Assembly (NCBI GenBank): GCA_016711265.1
Contig: JADJTI010000003.1
Coordinates: forward strand, 114,346 to 178,345
Length of the DNA stretch: 64,000 bases
Reading direction: 5' to 3'
Source: Austwickia sp.
GTDB lineage: Bacteria > Actinomycetota > Actinomycetes > Actinomycetales > Dermatophilaceae
Position 1 is the first letter of the stretch. Every line of letters begins with the position of its first letter. Position numbers and translations under genes: made by a program. The notes under the pieces are model-generated. The model saw only the letters and a program-made list of their open reading frames with translations, made no database searches and was not told the DNA's origin. Of the stretch, positions 8,009 to 15,155 are shown one piece after another.

Positions 8009-9091
8009 GTGACTCCCGCCCCCGGTGAGCGTCCCCGGAGGCAGTACGACGAACGCGACGTGCGGGTACGCCCCAATCGGCGGGGCTCCCGGCCACGCAC
8101 GAAGGACCGCCCGGCCCATGCCGACGCGGTGCTGGGGCGGGTGCTGGGGGTGGACCGCGGACGCTACACCGTTCTGGTCAACCCACCGGGGCCAGCCCAT
8201 GCTGGGCCAGACGGGGTGGACGGCCACGAGCGTCGCCGGGTGAGCGCGATGAAGGCCCGCGAACTCGGCCGCAAGTCCATCGTGGTCGGTGACCTGGTGG
8301 CGCTGGTCGGTGACATCTCGGGCAGCCCCGACGCGCTCGCGCGGATCGTGCGCCAGGTGCCCCGAACCTCGGTGCTGCGCCGGACCGCCGACGACACCGA
8401 CCCCACCGAACGGGTCATCGTCGCCAATGCCGACCAACTGGTCATCGTCACCGCTTTGGCCGACCCCCAGCCCCGGCCCCGGATGATCGACCGCTGCCTG
8501 GTGGCGGCCCTGGATGCAGGTCTGACCCCGCTGCTGGTGCTCACCAAGGCGGACCTGAGCGACCCAGTCCCGCTGCTGACGGCGTACGAATTGCTCGATG
8601 TGCCCACCGTGGTGACCTCGTTCCAACCGTGCACCGGCACCGTCGCCGGACTGGCCGGGCTGACGGAACGGCTCCGCGGGCAGGTGTCGGTGTTCGTCGG
8701 CCATTCCGGTGTGGGCAAATCGACGCTGGTGAACGCCCTGGTGCCGGGGGCGGAGCGGAGCACCGGCCGGGTCAACCAGGTAACCGGCCGGGGGCGGCAC
8801 ACCTCCACCTCCGTGGTGGCGCTGGAGTTGCCCGGGACCGATGGGGGCTGGGTCATCGACACCCCGGGGGTGCGGTCCTTCGGGCTGGCCCACGTGGACA
8901 TCAACCGGATCGTCGATCACTTCCCCGACCTGGAGCCGGGCACGCAGGACTGCCCTCGGGGGTGCACCCACGACGAACCGGAGTGCGGGCTGGATGCCTG
9001 GGTTGAATCCGCGCAGGCCGGTCCCGGCGCGGCCGCCCGATTGGATTCGGTGCGCCGGCTGTTGCGAGCCCGGAGCGCACCGGCGGACTGA
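8009..9091 (+). CDS. rsgA: Ribosome small-subunit-dependent GTPase RsgA
   Basis: A circularly permuted GTPase that checks 30S-subunit maturation. Motif order is the permuted one: G4 LTKAD, then G1 GHSGVGKSTLVN, then G3 DTPGVRSFG. The N-terminal OB-fold and the C-terminal zinc knuckle (DCPRGCTHDEPECG, three Cys and one His) are present. From GTG 8009 it is 360 residues; an upstream extension of the frame lies inside aroA and is rejected. It starts 14 bp after aroA. Confidence 0.93.
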   Translation: MTPAPGERPRRQYDERDVRVRPNRRGSRPRTKDRPAHADAVLGRVLGVDRGRYTVLVNPPGPAHAGPDGVDGHERRRVSAMKARELGRKSIVVGDLVALVGDISGSPDALARIVRQVPRTSVLRRTADDTDPTERVIVANADQLVIVTALADPQPRPRMIDRCLVAALDAGLTPLLVLTKADLSDPVPLLTAYELLDVPTVVTSFQPCTGTVAGLAGLTERLRGQVSVFVGHSGVGKSTLVNALVPGAERSTGRVNQVTGRGRHTSTSVVALELPGTDGGWVIDTPGVRSFGLAHVDINRIVDHFPDLEPGTQDCPRGCTHDEPECGLDAWVESAQAGPGAAARLDSVRRLLRARSAPAD

Positions 9092-9163
9092 CCCGGTGAG
9101 GACGGTAGCGGTCCGGCGCGTCCGGGACGGGCGCGGCCGCCCATCCGGTGGCACCATGACTCC

Positions 9164-10009
9164 ATGTCCTCGAAGTCATCCAAAATGTCCAAAGACCTGT
9201 ACGAAGCCGAACTGCTGCGGTTGCAGGCCGAGCTGGTCGAGATGCAGGCCTGGATCCAGTCCACGGACAAGCGCCTGGTGGTGATCTTCGAGGGACGCGA
9301 CGCGGCCGGCAAGGGTGGCGCCATCAAGCGGGTCACCGAGTACCTCAGCCCTCGGGTCGCTCAGGTGGTGGCGCTCCCGGCACCGACCGAGCGTCAGCGC
9401 ACCCAGTGGTACTTCCAGCGGTACATCGAACACCTCCCAGCTGCCGGGGAAATCCGATTGTTCGACCGCTCCTGGTACAACCGGGCCGGGGTCGAACGGG
9501 TCATGGGCTACTGCACCACCGAGGAGCACCGACGGTTCCTGCGGCAATGCCCGATCTTCGAGCGCATGCTCATGGAGGACGGGATCATGCTGCGCAAATA
9601 CTGGTTCTCGGTCTCGGACGCCGAGCAGGAGAAGCGCTTCAAGTCCCGGCTCACCGACCCGATGCGGCGCTGGAAGCTCTCCCCCACCGACCTGGAATCC
9701 CTCACCAAGTGGGAGGAGTACTCCCGCGCCAAGGACGAGATGTTCGTGCACACCGACATCCCCGAGGCCCGCTGGAACGTGGTGGAATCCGAGGACAAGA
9801 AGAAGGCGCGGATCAACATGATCGCGCACCTGCTGGAGTCCGTCCCCTACGAGCACGTGAAACGTCCCGAGCTCAAGCTCCCCAAGCGACCGGACTCGAC
9901 GGGCTACCAACGCACCGACCGCAAGTTGCAGTTCGAGGTGCCGGACTACGCCGGGGAGCTGATGGACAAGGGCGCAAAGGTCTCCCGGTACGACGACCCC
10001 GAGGGTTGA
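9164..10009 (+). CDS. ppk2: Polyphosphate kinase 2 (class I PPK2)
   Basis: A 281-residue PPK2 that moves phosphate between polyphosphate and nucleoside diphosphates. Walker A is FEGRDAAGKGGAIKR (about residue 45), Walker B is FDRSWYNRAGVERVMG, with lid residues in KYWFSVSDAEQEKRF and the conserved WKLSPTDLESLTKWEEYS. Single-domain size fits class I. It sits between rsgA and hisN. It is followed by the CCCGGGT repeat tract at 10124-10170 rather than a clear terminator. Confidence 0.93.
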   Translation: MSSKSSKMSKDLYEAELLRLQAELVEMQAWIQSTDKRLVVIFEGRDAAGKGGAIKRVTEYLSPRVAQVVALPAPTERQRTQWYFQRYIEHLPAAGEIRLFDRSWYNRAGVERVMGYCTTEEHRRFLRQCPIFERMLMEDGIMLRKYWFSVSDAEQEKRFKSRLTDPMRRWKLSPTDLESLTKWEEYSRAKDEMFVHTDIPEARWNVVESEDKKKARINMIAHLLESVPYEHVKRPELKLPKRPDSTGYQRTDRKLQFEVPDYAGELMDKGAKVSRYDDPEG

Positions 10010-10123
10010 TCAGTCGCCCCTGGCCCCTGGTCCCGGGGTCGTCCATCCGATGCGGGTCACCTCGGTCGGCGGGGCCCTCAACCCCTGGTCCCTGGTCCCA
10101 AGTCGCTGGCCTCAAGTCGCTGG

Positions 10124-10170
10124 CCCGGGTCCCCGGGTCCCGGGTCCCGGGTCCCGGGTCCCGGGGTCCC
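10124..10170. repeat. Tandem CCCGGGT heptamer tract
   Basis: About six copies of the 7-bp unit CCCGGGT lie in the convergent space between ppk2 and the DUF2231 gene, preceded by a duplicated TCAAGTCGCTGGC-like word (10100-10126). Each unit contains the palindrome CCCGGG, so the tract can form alternative hairpins and may end transcription from both sides. Copy number is likely to vary by slippage. Confidence 0.7.
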
Positions 10171-10180
10171 GCGCCCTCGG

Positions 10181-10663
10181 CTAGAGGTTGCCGACCACCG
10201 GCCCCCAGACCGATTCGGCGCCGGTGTGACCTGCCCGGATGGTCCATACCATGACCGTCAGCGCCACCACCGTGGTGACCAGCGCCAGGACACGTTCGGC
10301 GGTCCCAGGCTGTGTTTGGCGCCTGCTTAGCGCCCACATCGCCGCCGCACAGATCACGAGCAGCACCGCCAGCAGCGGCACGCGTTCGCCGATCTCCTCG
10401 TGGGCGTGAATGCGTTCGGGATCACCCAACCGGGCGGCAAGCTTCTCCCCCGCCTGGGCGGTGGCGAACGCCAACCCCGCCAACGCCACGGTGAGCGCGG
10501 TCAACGGCGCCGATGCCCGGACCCAGGCGCTCGGCCGCCACGCCACCCACGCGGCCAGCAGTGCGGTCAGCGGCAAGAGCACCACGGCGCCGTGCACCAG
10601 CAGCGGGTGGGTCGGCAAACCGAGGATCGTGTCTAGAATGCCCGAATTGCTGCTCAACTCCAT
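10181..10663 (-). CDS. DUF2231 domain membrane protein
   Basis: A 160-residue four-helix membrane protein. The family hallmark LPTHPLLVHGAVVLLPL follows a short N-terminus; further helices are ALTVALAGLAFATA, VPLLAVLLVICAAAMWAL and VLALVTTVVALTVMVW. A conserved His pair occurs in the first helix, and HAHEE lies between helices 2 and 3. Function of the family is unknown. The start was set at ATG 10663, because the frame further upstream runs through tandem repeat DNA and is not coding. Confidence 0.8.
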   Translation of the reverse strand: MELSSNSGILDTILGLPTHPLLVHGAVVLLPLTALLAAWVAWRPSAWVRASAPLTALTVALAGLAFATAQAGEKLAARLGDPERIHAHEEIGERVPLLAVLLVICAAAMWALSRRQTQPGTAERVLALVTTVVALTVMVWTIRAGHTGAESVWGPVVGNL

Positions 10664-10751
10664 GCTCGAATCCTTGCATCCCGCACCGACACTGACCTGC
10701 CCACTCGCCGTACCGGCTGGTGATCCCTGCGCTCGCGCCCGACCAGCTCCG

Positions 10752-10841
10752 ACCGCCGGACCCACCTCCCACCGCCGGACCCACCTCCCACCGCCGGACC
10801 CACCTCCCACCGCCGGACCCACCTCCCACCGCCGGACCCAC
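10752..10841. repeat. 19-bp tandem repeat array A (4.7 copies)
   Basis: Four exact head-to-tail copies of ACCGCCGGACCCACCTCCC plus a 14-bp partial copy. The array sits between the DUF2231 start and hisN and ends inside the 24-bp palindrome at 10834-10857. Copies are identical, suggesting recent expansion. Confidence 0.9.
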
Positions 10842-10857
10842 GAAGCTTCGTGGGTCC
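10834..10857. repeat. Perfect 24-bp palindrome joining the two repeat arrays
   Basis: GGACCCACGAAG is followed directly by its reverse complement. The left half is made from the last unit of array A, the right half from the first unit of array B, so the word GTGGGTCC changes strand exactly here. It could extrude as a cruciform or form an RNA hairpin. Confidence 0.85.
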
Positions 10858-10976
10858 CAGCGAGTTACGTGGGTCCCAGCGAGCTACGTGGGTCCCAGCG
10901 AGCTACGTGGGTCCCAGCGAGCTTCGTGGGTCCCAGCGAGCTTCGTGGGTCCCAGCGAATTGCGTGGGTCCGAGCC
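10850..10976. repeat. 19-bp tandem repeat array B (6.7 copies)
   Basis: Six full copies of a 19-bp unit, GTGGGTCCCAGCGAGCTAC with variation in the last five bases (GTTAC, GCTAC, GCTTC, ATTGC), and a partial seventh. Because 19 is not a multiple of three, translated frames shift at each copy, so the array is not protein coding. Units are contiguous with no spacers, so this is not CRISPR. Confidence 0.9.
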
Positions 10977-11129
10977 AGGTCTCAGCGGACACCGTGGGCC
11001 CGCCCCGAGTGCGGCCAACTGCCAGTCCACCCAACGGCCAGGCGCCGACGTGTGGTCCTCACCGACGGCGGACATCGCCGCACAACGACGGCGCCAGGCG
11101 GCTACGGTGAGGCGGGTGAGGAACTCGTG

Positions 11130-11975
11130 ATGGCTTCTGGCGGTCGGGGCACCGGTGACAGCGACGCCTCTGCGCGGGCCGGCGCCCCTCGGTACGACGA
11201 CGATCTGAGGCTGGCCCACGTGCTCGCCGATCAGGTCGAACGCATCACGTTGGCCCGCTTCAAGGCCGCGGACCTGAGGGTGGACACCAAGCCGGATCTG
11301 ACGCCGGTCACCGACGCTGACCGGGACGCCGAGGAAGTGCTGCGCGGCCAACTCAAACGGGTCCGGCCGCGGGACGCTGTCGAGGGCGAGGAGTTCGGCG
11401 TCACCGGCCATTCGCCTCGACGCTGGGTGCTCGACCCGATCGACGGCACGAAGAACTTCGTGCGCGGCGTACCGGTGTGGGCCACCCTGATCGGCTTGGT
11501 CGACGGCGACGAGGTGGTCACCGGTCTAGTGGCGGCCCCGGCGCTGGGACGACGGTGGTGGGCGGCCAAGGGGTCGGGCGCCTGGACGGGTCGGAGCCTG
11601 TCGAGTGCGACCCGGATGCACGTGTCGGGGATCTCGAGGGTGGCCGACGCCTCGCTGTCCTACGCCTCGCTGACCGGGTGGGCGACCCTGGGGCGCCGCG
11701 AGCAGTTCCTGCAGTTGCTCGATCGCTGCTGGCGGACCCGCGCCTACGGGGACTTCTGGTCCTACATGCTGCTGGCCGAGGGGGCGGTCGACATCGCCTG
11801 CGAGCCGGAGCTGGCGCTGTACGACATGGCCGCGTTGGTGCCCATCGTCACCGAAGCCGGCGGCCGGTTCACCAGCCTGTCCGGAGAGCACGGCCCGTGG
11901 CACGGTCACGCCGTCGCCACGAACGGCCTGTTGCACGAGGCCGTCCTGGAGGCGTTGACGCCCGCGTCGAACTGA
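11130..11975 (+). CDS. hisN: Histidinol-phosphatase, inositol-monophosphatase type
   Basis: A 281-residue member of the IMPase fold that removes phosphate from histidinol phosphate in histidine synthesis. Metal-binding motifs are EGEEFG, LDPIDGTKNFVRG and CEPELALYDMAAL. The ATG at 11130 has GTGAGG 8 nt upstream; a GTG at 11127 is the alternative, and the long upstream frame crosses repeats and is rejected. The HisN call rather than another IMPase activity rests on the conserved aroA-rsgA-hisN gene order. Confidence 0.88.
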   Translation: MASGGRGTGDSDASARAGAPRYDDDLRLAHVLADQVERITLARFKAADLRVDTKPDLTPVTDADRDAEEVLRGQLKRVRPRDAVEGEEFGVTGHSPRRWVLDPIDGTKNFVRGVPVWATLIGLVDGDEVVTGLVAAPALGRRWWAAKGSGAWTGRSLSSATRMHVSGISRVADASLSYASLTGWATLGRREQFLQLLDRCWRTRAYGDFWSYMLLAEGAVDIACEPELALYDMAALVPIVTEAGGRFTSLSGEHGPWHGHAVATNGLLHEAVLEALTPASN

Positions 11976-11993
11976 CCTGTCCAGGCGGTTCAT

Positions 11994-12014
11994 GGTTGCC
12001 CACCGCTGGCAACC
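11994..12014 (+). terminator. Likely terminator after hisN
   Basis: GGTTGCC and GGCAACC form a 7-bp stem with a 7-nt loop, 18 bp after the hisN stop. Confidence 0.5.
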
Positions 12015-12056
12015 CCATAGGCGTGTGCTGCTGCCCACGCGGCAGCCTCTTGTGGC

Positions 12057-12075
12057 TGGCCCGCCGGGCGGGCCA
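12057..12075. promoter_or_regulatory. 19-bp palindrome before the CoA-transferase operon
   Basis: TGGCCCGCC-G-GGCGGGCCA is a perfect 9-bp inverted repeat around one base, centred about 48 bp upstream of the first gene of the operon. It could be a dimeric repressor operator for the operon or a second terminator; there is no T-run, and a separate hisN hairpin lies upstream. Confidence 0.4.
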
Positions 12076-12113
12076 CTGTGGGGGGCACCTCGTTCGGGCG
12101 AAGGAGCGTGACG

Positions 12114-13361
12114 ATGACGGGCATGCTGTCGGGACTACGCATCGTGGAGGGCTCGGCCTTCGTGGCCATGCCGTACGCGGGGATGACGTTGGCACAGCTG
12201 GGCGCAGACGTGATCAGGTTCGATCCCATCGGGGGCGGCCTGGACTACACCCGCTGGCCGATCACCCTGGACGGGCAGCACAGCCTGTTCTGGGCGGGAT
12301 TCAACAAGGGCAAGCGGTCGATGGCCATCGACCTGCGCTCCCCGCGCGGTCAGGAGCTGTTGACGGCGCTGATCACCGCACCCGGACCCGATGCCGGCAT
12401 GGTGATGACGAACTTCCCGGCCACCGGGTGGCTGGCCTACGACGCGCTCCGGGCCCACCGCGAGGACCTCATCATGGTTCACCTGCAGGGGCGTCGCGGC
12501 GGGGGTTCCGAGGTCGATTACACGGTGAACCCGCAGACCGGACTGCCCTTCGTCACCGGGCCGACCGACTTCCACCGACCGGTCAACCACCTGCTGCCCG
12601 CCTGGGACTGTATCGCCGGGCAGATGGCCGTCGTGGGGCTGCTGGCGGCCGAACGTCACCGGCAGCGCACCGGGCAGGGGCAGTTGGTCCGGTTGGCACT
12701 CAAGGATGTCGCCTTCGCCATGCTCGGTCACCTGGGCAAGATCGCCGAGGTCATGGTGAACGACGCCGACCGACCCAAGGACGGCAACTACTTGTACGGC
12801 GCCTTCGGGCGCGACTTCGGGACCCTGGACGGCAAGCGACTCATGGTCGTGGCGCTCACCCCCGGCCAATGGAAGAGCCTGGTGGCGGTGACCGGGCTGA
12901 GCCCCGAGCTCGATGTGTTGGCAGCCCGGCTACGCTTGGACTTCGCCAAGGAAGGGGACCGCTTCCGGGCACGGCGTGAGATCGCCCGGATCCTGGAACC
13001 GTGGTTCGCCACCAAGCTGCTCGCCGAGGTACGCCTGCTGTTCCAGCAGTCAGGGGTGACCTGGGCGCCGTACCACACGGTCCGCGAGACGGTCGATCAC
13101 GACCCGGACTGCTCGCAGGACAACCCGATGTTCTCGATGGTGGACCAGCCCGGCATCGGCGAGTACCTGATGCCGGGGCTCCCGTTGACGTTCGGCGGCG
13201 CGGCGCAGGAGGTCGCCCGGCGGGCCCCGATGCTCGGCGAACACACCGATGAGATCCTCCTGGAGATCGTGGGATTGGACTCCAGCGAGGTCGGCCGCCT
13301 CCACGACGCGGGGGTGGTGGCCGGCCCGGAGACCTCCGCTTATCAGCGGGCCATCGACTGA
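12114..13361 (+). CDS. Class III (CaiB/BaiF) CoA-transferase
   Basis: A 415-residue class III CoA-transferase that moves CoA between carboxylic acids through an aspartyl-CoA anhydride. Motifs are GLRIVEGSAFVAMPYAGMTL, LAQLGADVIRFD and NKGKRSMAIDLRS. The start is ATG 12114 with AAGGAG 7 nt upstream; a GTG at 12108 would be only 1 nt from that site. The downstream lyase and hydratase are the partners found with itaconate or mesaconate CoA-transferases, so an acid acceptor such as itaconate or mesaconate with succinyl-CoA as donor is inferred. The substrate cannot be read from the sequence. Confidence 0.85.
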   Translation: MTGMLSGLRIVEGSAFVAMPYAGMTLAQLGADVIRFDPIGGGLDYTRWPITLDGQHSLFWAGFNKGKRSMAIDLRSPRGQELLTALITAPGPDAGMVMTNFPATGWLAYDALRAHREDLIMVHLQGRRGGGSEVDYTVNPQTGLPFVTGPTDFHRPVNHLLPAWDCIAGQMAVVGLLAAERHRQRTGQGQLVRLALKDVAFAMLGHLGKIAEVMVNDADRPKDGNYLYGAFGRDFGTLDGKRLMVVALTPGQWKSLVAVTGLSPELDVLAARLRLDFAKEGDRFRARREIARILEPWFATKLLAEVRLLFQQSGVTWAPYHTVRETVDHDPDCSQDNPMFSMVDQPGIGEYLMPGLPLTFGGAAQEVARRAPMLGEHTDEILLEIVGLDSSEVGRLHDAGVVAGPETSAYQRAID

Positions 13362-13374
13362 AGGGAGCGCCTCG

Positions 13375-14175
13375 ATGCCCGATCACGCGGTCACCTGGCT
13401 TTTCGTGCCCGGCGACCGGCCGCAGCGGTTCGCCACCGCCGCGGCCGCCGGTGCCGACGCGGTCATCCTCGACCTGGAGGACGCGGTCGCCGCCGAGGCG
13501 AAGGAGCTCGCCCGGGGACACGTGGCGCAGTGGCTGGCCCAGGGCGGGCGCGGCTGGGTCCGGATCAACGCTTCCACCACCCCCTGGTACGACGACGACC
13601 TCACCGCCGTGGGAGGCCTCCCGGGGCTGGCGGGCGTCGTGGTGCCCAAGGCCGAGCAGGCCGAGGAGCTCCAAGAGCTGCGCGAGCGGCTGCTCCCCGG
13701 CGCCGGGGTGGTCGCCCTCGTGGAGTCCGCGCTGGGGTTGTACCGCAGCCTTGACCTGGCCGCTGCGGCGGACCGGCTGGCCTTCGGCTCGATCGACTTC
13801 GCGGCGGATCTCGGCGCCGAGCACACGTGGGATGCGCTGCTGGTCGCGCGCAGCACCCTGGTGCTCTCCTCCCGGCTGGCGGGGATCGCGGCCCCGATCG
13901 ACGGGGTCACCACCGCCGTCCGGGATGAGCCCGCCCTAGCTGGCGATGTCGCGGCGGCCAGGAGCCTCGGATTCACCGGGAAGCTGTGTATCCACCCGGC
14001 ACAGGTCCATGCTGCAGCCGCGGGCTTCGCGCCCTCGCCCGCCGACCTGGACTGGGCCCGACGGGTCGTGGCGGCGGTCGGGTCGGGAGCGCCGGGGGCC
14101 CTGACGGTCGACGGCGCCATGGTCGACCGGCCCATCATCGAACGCGCCCACCGGATACTGCGGAGATCACCATGA
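13375..14175 (+). CDS. CitE-like acyl-CoA lyase (HpcH/HpaI aldolase family)
   Basis: A 266-residue TIM-barrel lyase cleaving 3-hydroxyacyl-CoA esters such as citramalyl-CoA or malyl-CoA. Seen are LFVPGDRPQRF, the metal-binding DLEDAV, VVVPKAEQAEEL, VALVESALGLYRSL (catalytic Glu), FGSIDFAADLG (metal Asp) and GFTGKLCIHPAQV. The short length fits monomeric CitE-like proteins rather than the citrate-lyase beta subunit, and no citrate-lyase alpha or gamma genes are nearby. AAGGGAG precedes the ATG by 7 nt. The stop overlaps the next gene by ATGA. Confidence 0.88.
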   Translation: MPDHAVTWLFVPGDRPQRFATAAAAGADAVILDLEDAVAAEAKELARGHVAQWLAQGGRGWVRINASTTPWYDDDLTAVGGLPGLAGVVVPKAEQAEELQELRERLLPGAGVVALVESALGLYRSLDLAAAADRLAFGSIDFAADLGAEHTWDALLVARSTLVLSSRLAGIAAPIDGVTTAVRDEPALAGDVAAARSLGFTGKLCIHPAQVHAAAAGFAPSPADLDWARRVVAAVGSGAPGALTVDGAMVDRPIIERAHRILRRSP

Positions 14176-15125
14176 CCCATGACCTCGACGACCGCTACGA
14201 CGACCGCTCCGACCACTACGACGACCGCTACGAACGGCACGAACTGCTGGCCGAGGGACCGGCGCAGGGGTTGGCCGGGTTATTGGGCGTGCCGCTGCCG
14301 CCCCTGACCACGCAGGGTTTGCCGGCGCTCTGGCACTGGGTGTACCTGCTGGACCGGCCGGCCCAGGCCGACCTGGGTCGAGACGGTCACCCGGTGCGCG
14401 GAGTGCTGCCGGTGCCACCGGGGCCCGGGCTGCGCCGGATGTGGGCCGGCGGGCGGGTCAGCACGCTGCGGCCGCTGGTGACCGGCCGTCCGGCGAGCCG
14501 GATCAGCACGATCGCCGGCACCCGCGAGACGGTGGGCCGGACCGGCGCGATGACCTTCGTCACGGTCCGCCATGAAGTCGTCCAGGACGACCAGGTGGCG
14601 GTCGTGGACGAGCAGGACATCGTGTATCGCCAGCCGCCTCCCCCCGAGCAGCACCTCGAGCCGCACCCCGAGCCGCACCCCGAGCAGCATGGACAGGCGG
14701 GCAGCGGGTCGGACGAGGCCCCGGAGGCCCCGGTGGCCGCGGGTGACTGGGTGATCGAGACGAGCTCAACGCTGCTGGCCCGGTACTCCGCGCTCACCTA
14801 CAACGGCCACCGCATCCATTACGACCGCGATTTCACCCGCAACGTGGAGGGCTACCCGGGGCTGCTCGTCCACGGCCCGCTGCAGGCCACCGCGATGGCG
14901 GAGGCGGCGCGATCACTGCTGGGTGGGGCCGTCGTACCGGGTAGTTTCGACTATCGCCTGCTCGCGCCGCTCTTCGACCACCAGGGGATGGTGGTCACGG
15001 CGACCCGGTCGACCGAGTACATCGAACCCGGCATCGATGACGCAGGGCAGGACCAGATCGTCACCCAGGTGCGGGACCGGACGGGCCGGCCGACCGCGCA
15101 GGGCCGGTGGGTGTGTCGCGGCTGA
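14172..15125 (+). CDS. FAS1/HTD2-like hotdog hydratase (mesaconyl- or itaconyl-CoA hydratase type)
   Basis: A 317-residue double-hotdog dehydratase of the HTD2/mesaconyl-C4-CoA hydratase group. The second hotdog carries the active-site region LTYNGHRIHYDRDF and VHGPLQATAM. With the preceding transferase and lyase it completes an acid-to-acyl-CoA, hydration, cleavage sequence. Two odd low-complexity stretches occur: an N-terminal run of DDRY/DDRS words and a central His-Pro-Glu-rich linker (QHLEPHPEPHPEQH) between the two hotdogs. The start ATG overlaps the lyase stop by 4 bp. Substrate assignment is inference. Confidence 0.8.
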   Translation: MTHDLDDRYDDRSDHYDDRYERHELLAEGPAQGLAGLLGVPLPPLTTQGLPALWHWVYLLDRPAQADLGRDGHPVRGVLPVPPGPGLRRMWAGGRVSTLRPLVTGRPASRISTIAGTRETVGRTGAMTFVTVRHEVVQDDQVAVVDEQDIVYRQPPPPEQHLEPHPEPHPEQHGQAGSGSDEAPEAPVAAGDWVIETSSTLLARYSALTYNGHRIHYDRDFTRNVEGYPGLLVHGPLQATAMAEAARSLLGGAVVPGSFDYRLLAPLFDHQGMVVTATRSTEYIEPGIDDAGQDQIVTQVRDRTGRPTAQGRWVCRG

Positions 15126-15127
15126 GC

Positions 15128-15147
15128 GGCCTGCCCACCGGCAGGCC
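15128..15147. terminator. Bidirectional hairpin between convergent genes
   Basis: GGCCTGCC and GGCAGGCC form a perfect 8-bp stem with a 4-nt loop, 3 bp after the hydratase stop and 9 bp before the stop of the M16 gene on the other strand. Confidence 0.7.
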
Positions 15148-15155
15148 CCACCAGG

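Noticed and set aside
10752..10976. CRISPR array
   Set aside because: Repeats are contiguous 19-bp units without spacers, and no cas genes are present.
10410..11129. Long N-terminal extension of hisN through the repeat arrays
   Set aside because: The frame runs through non-coding tandem repeats that shift phase every 19 bp; the ATG at 11130 has a good ribosome-binding site.
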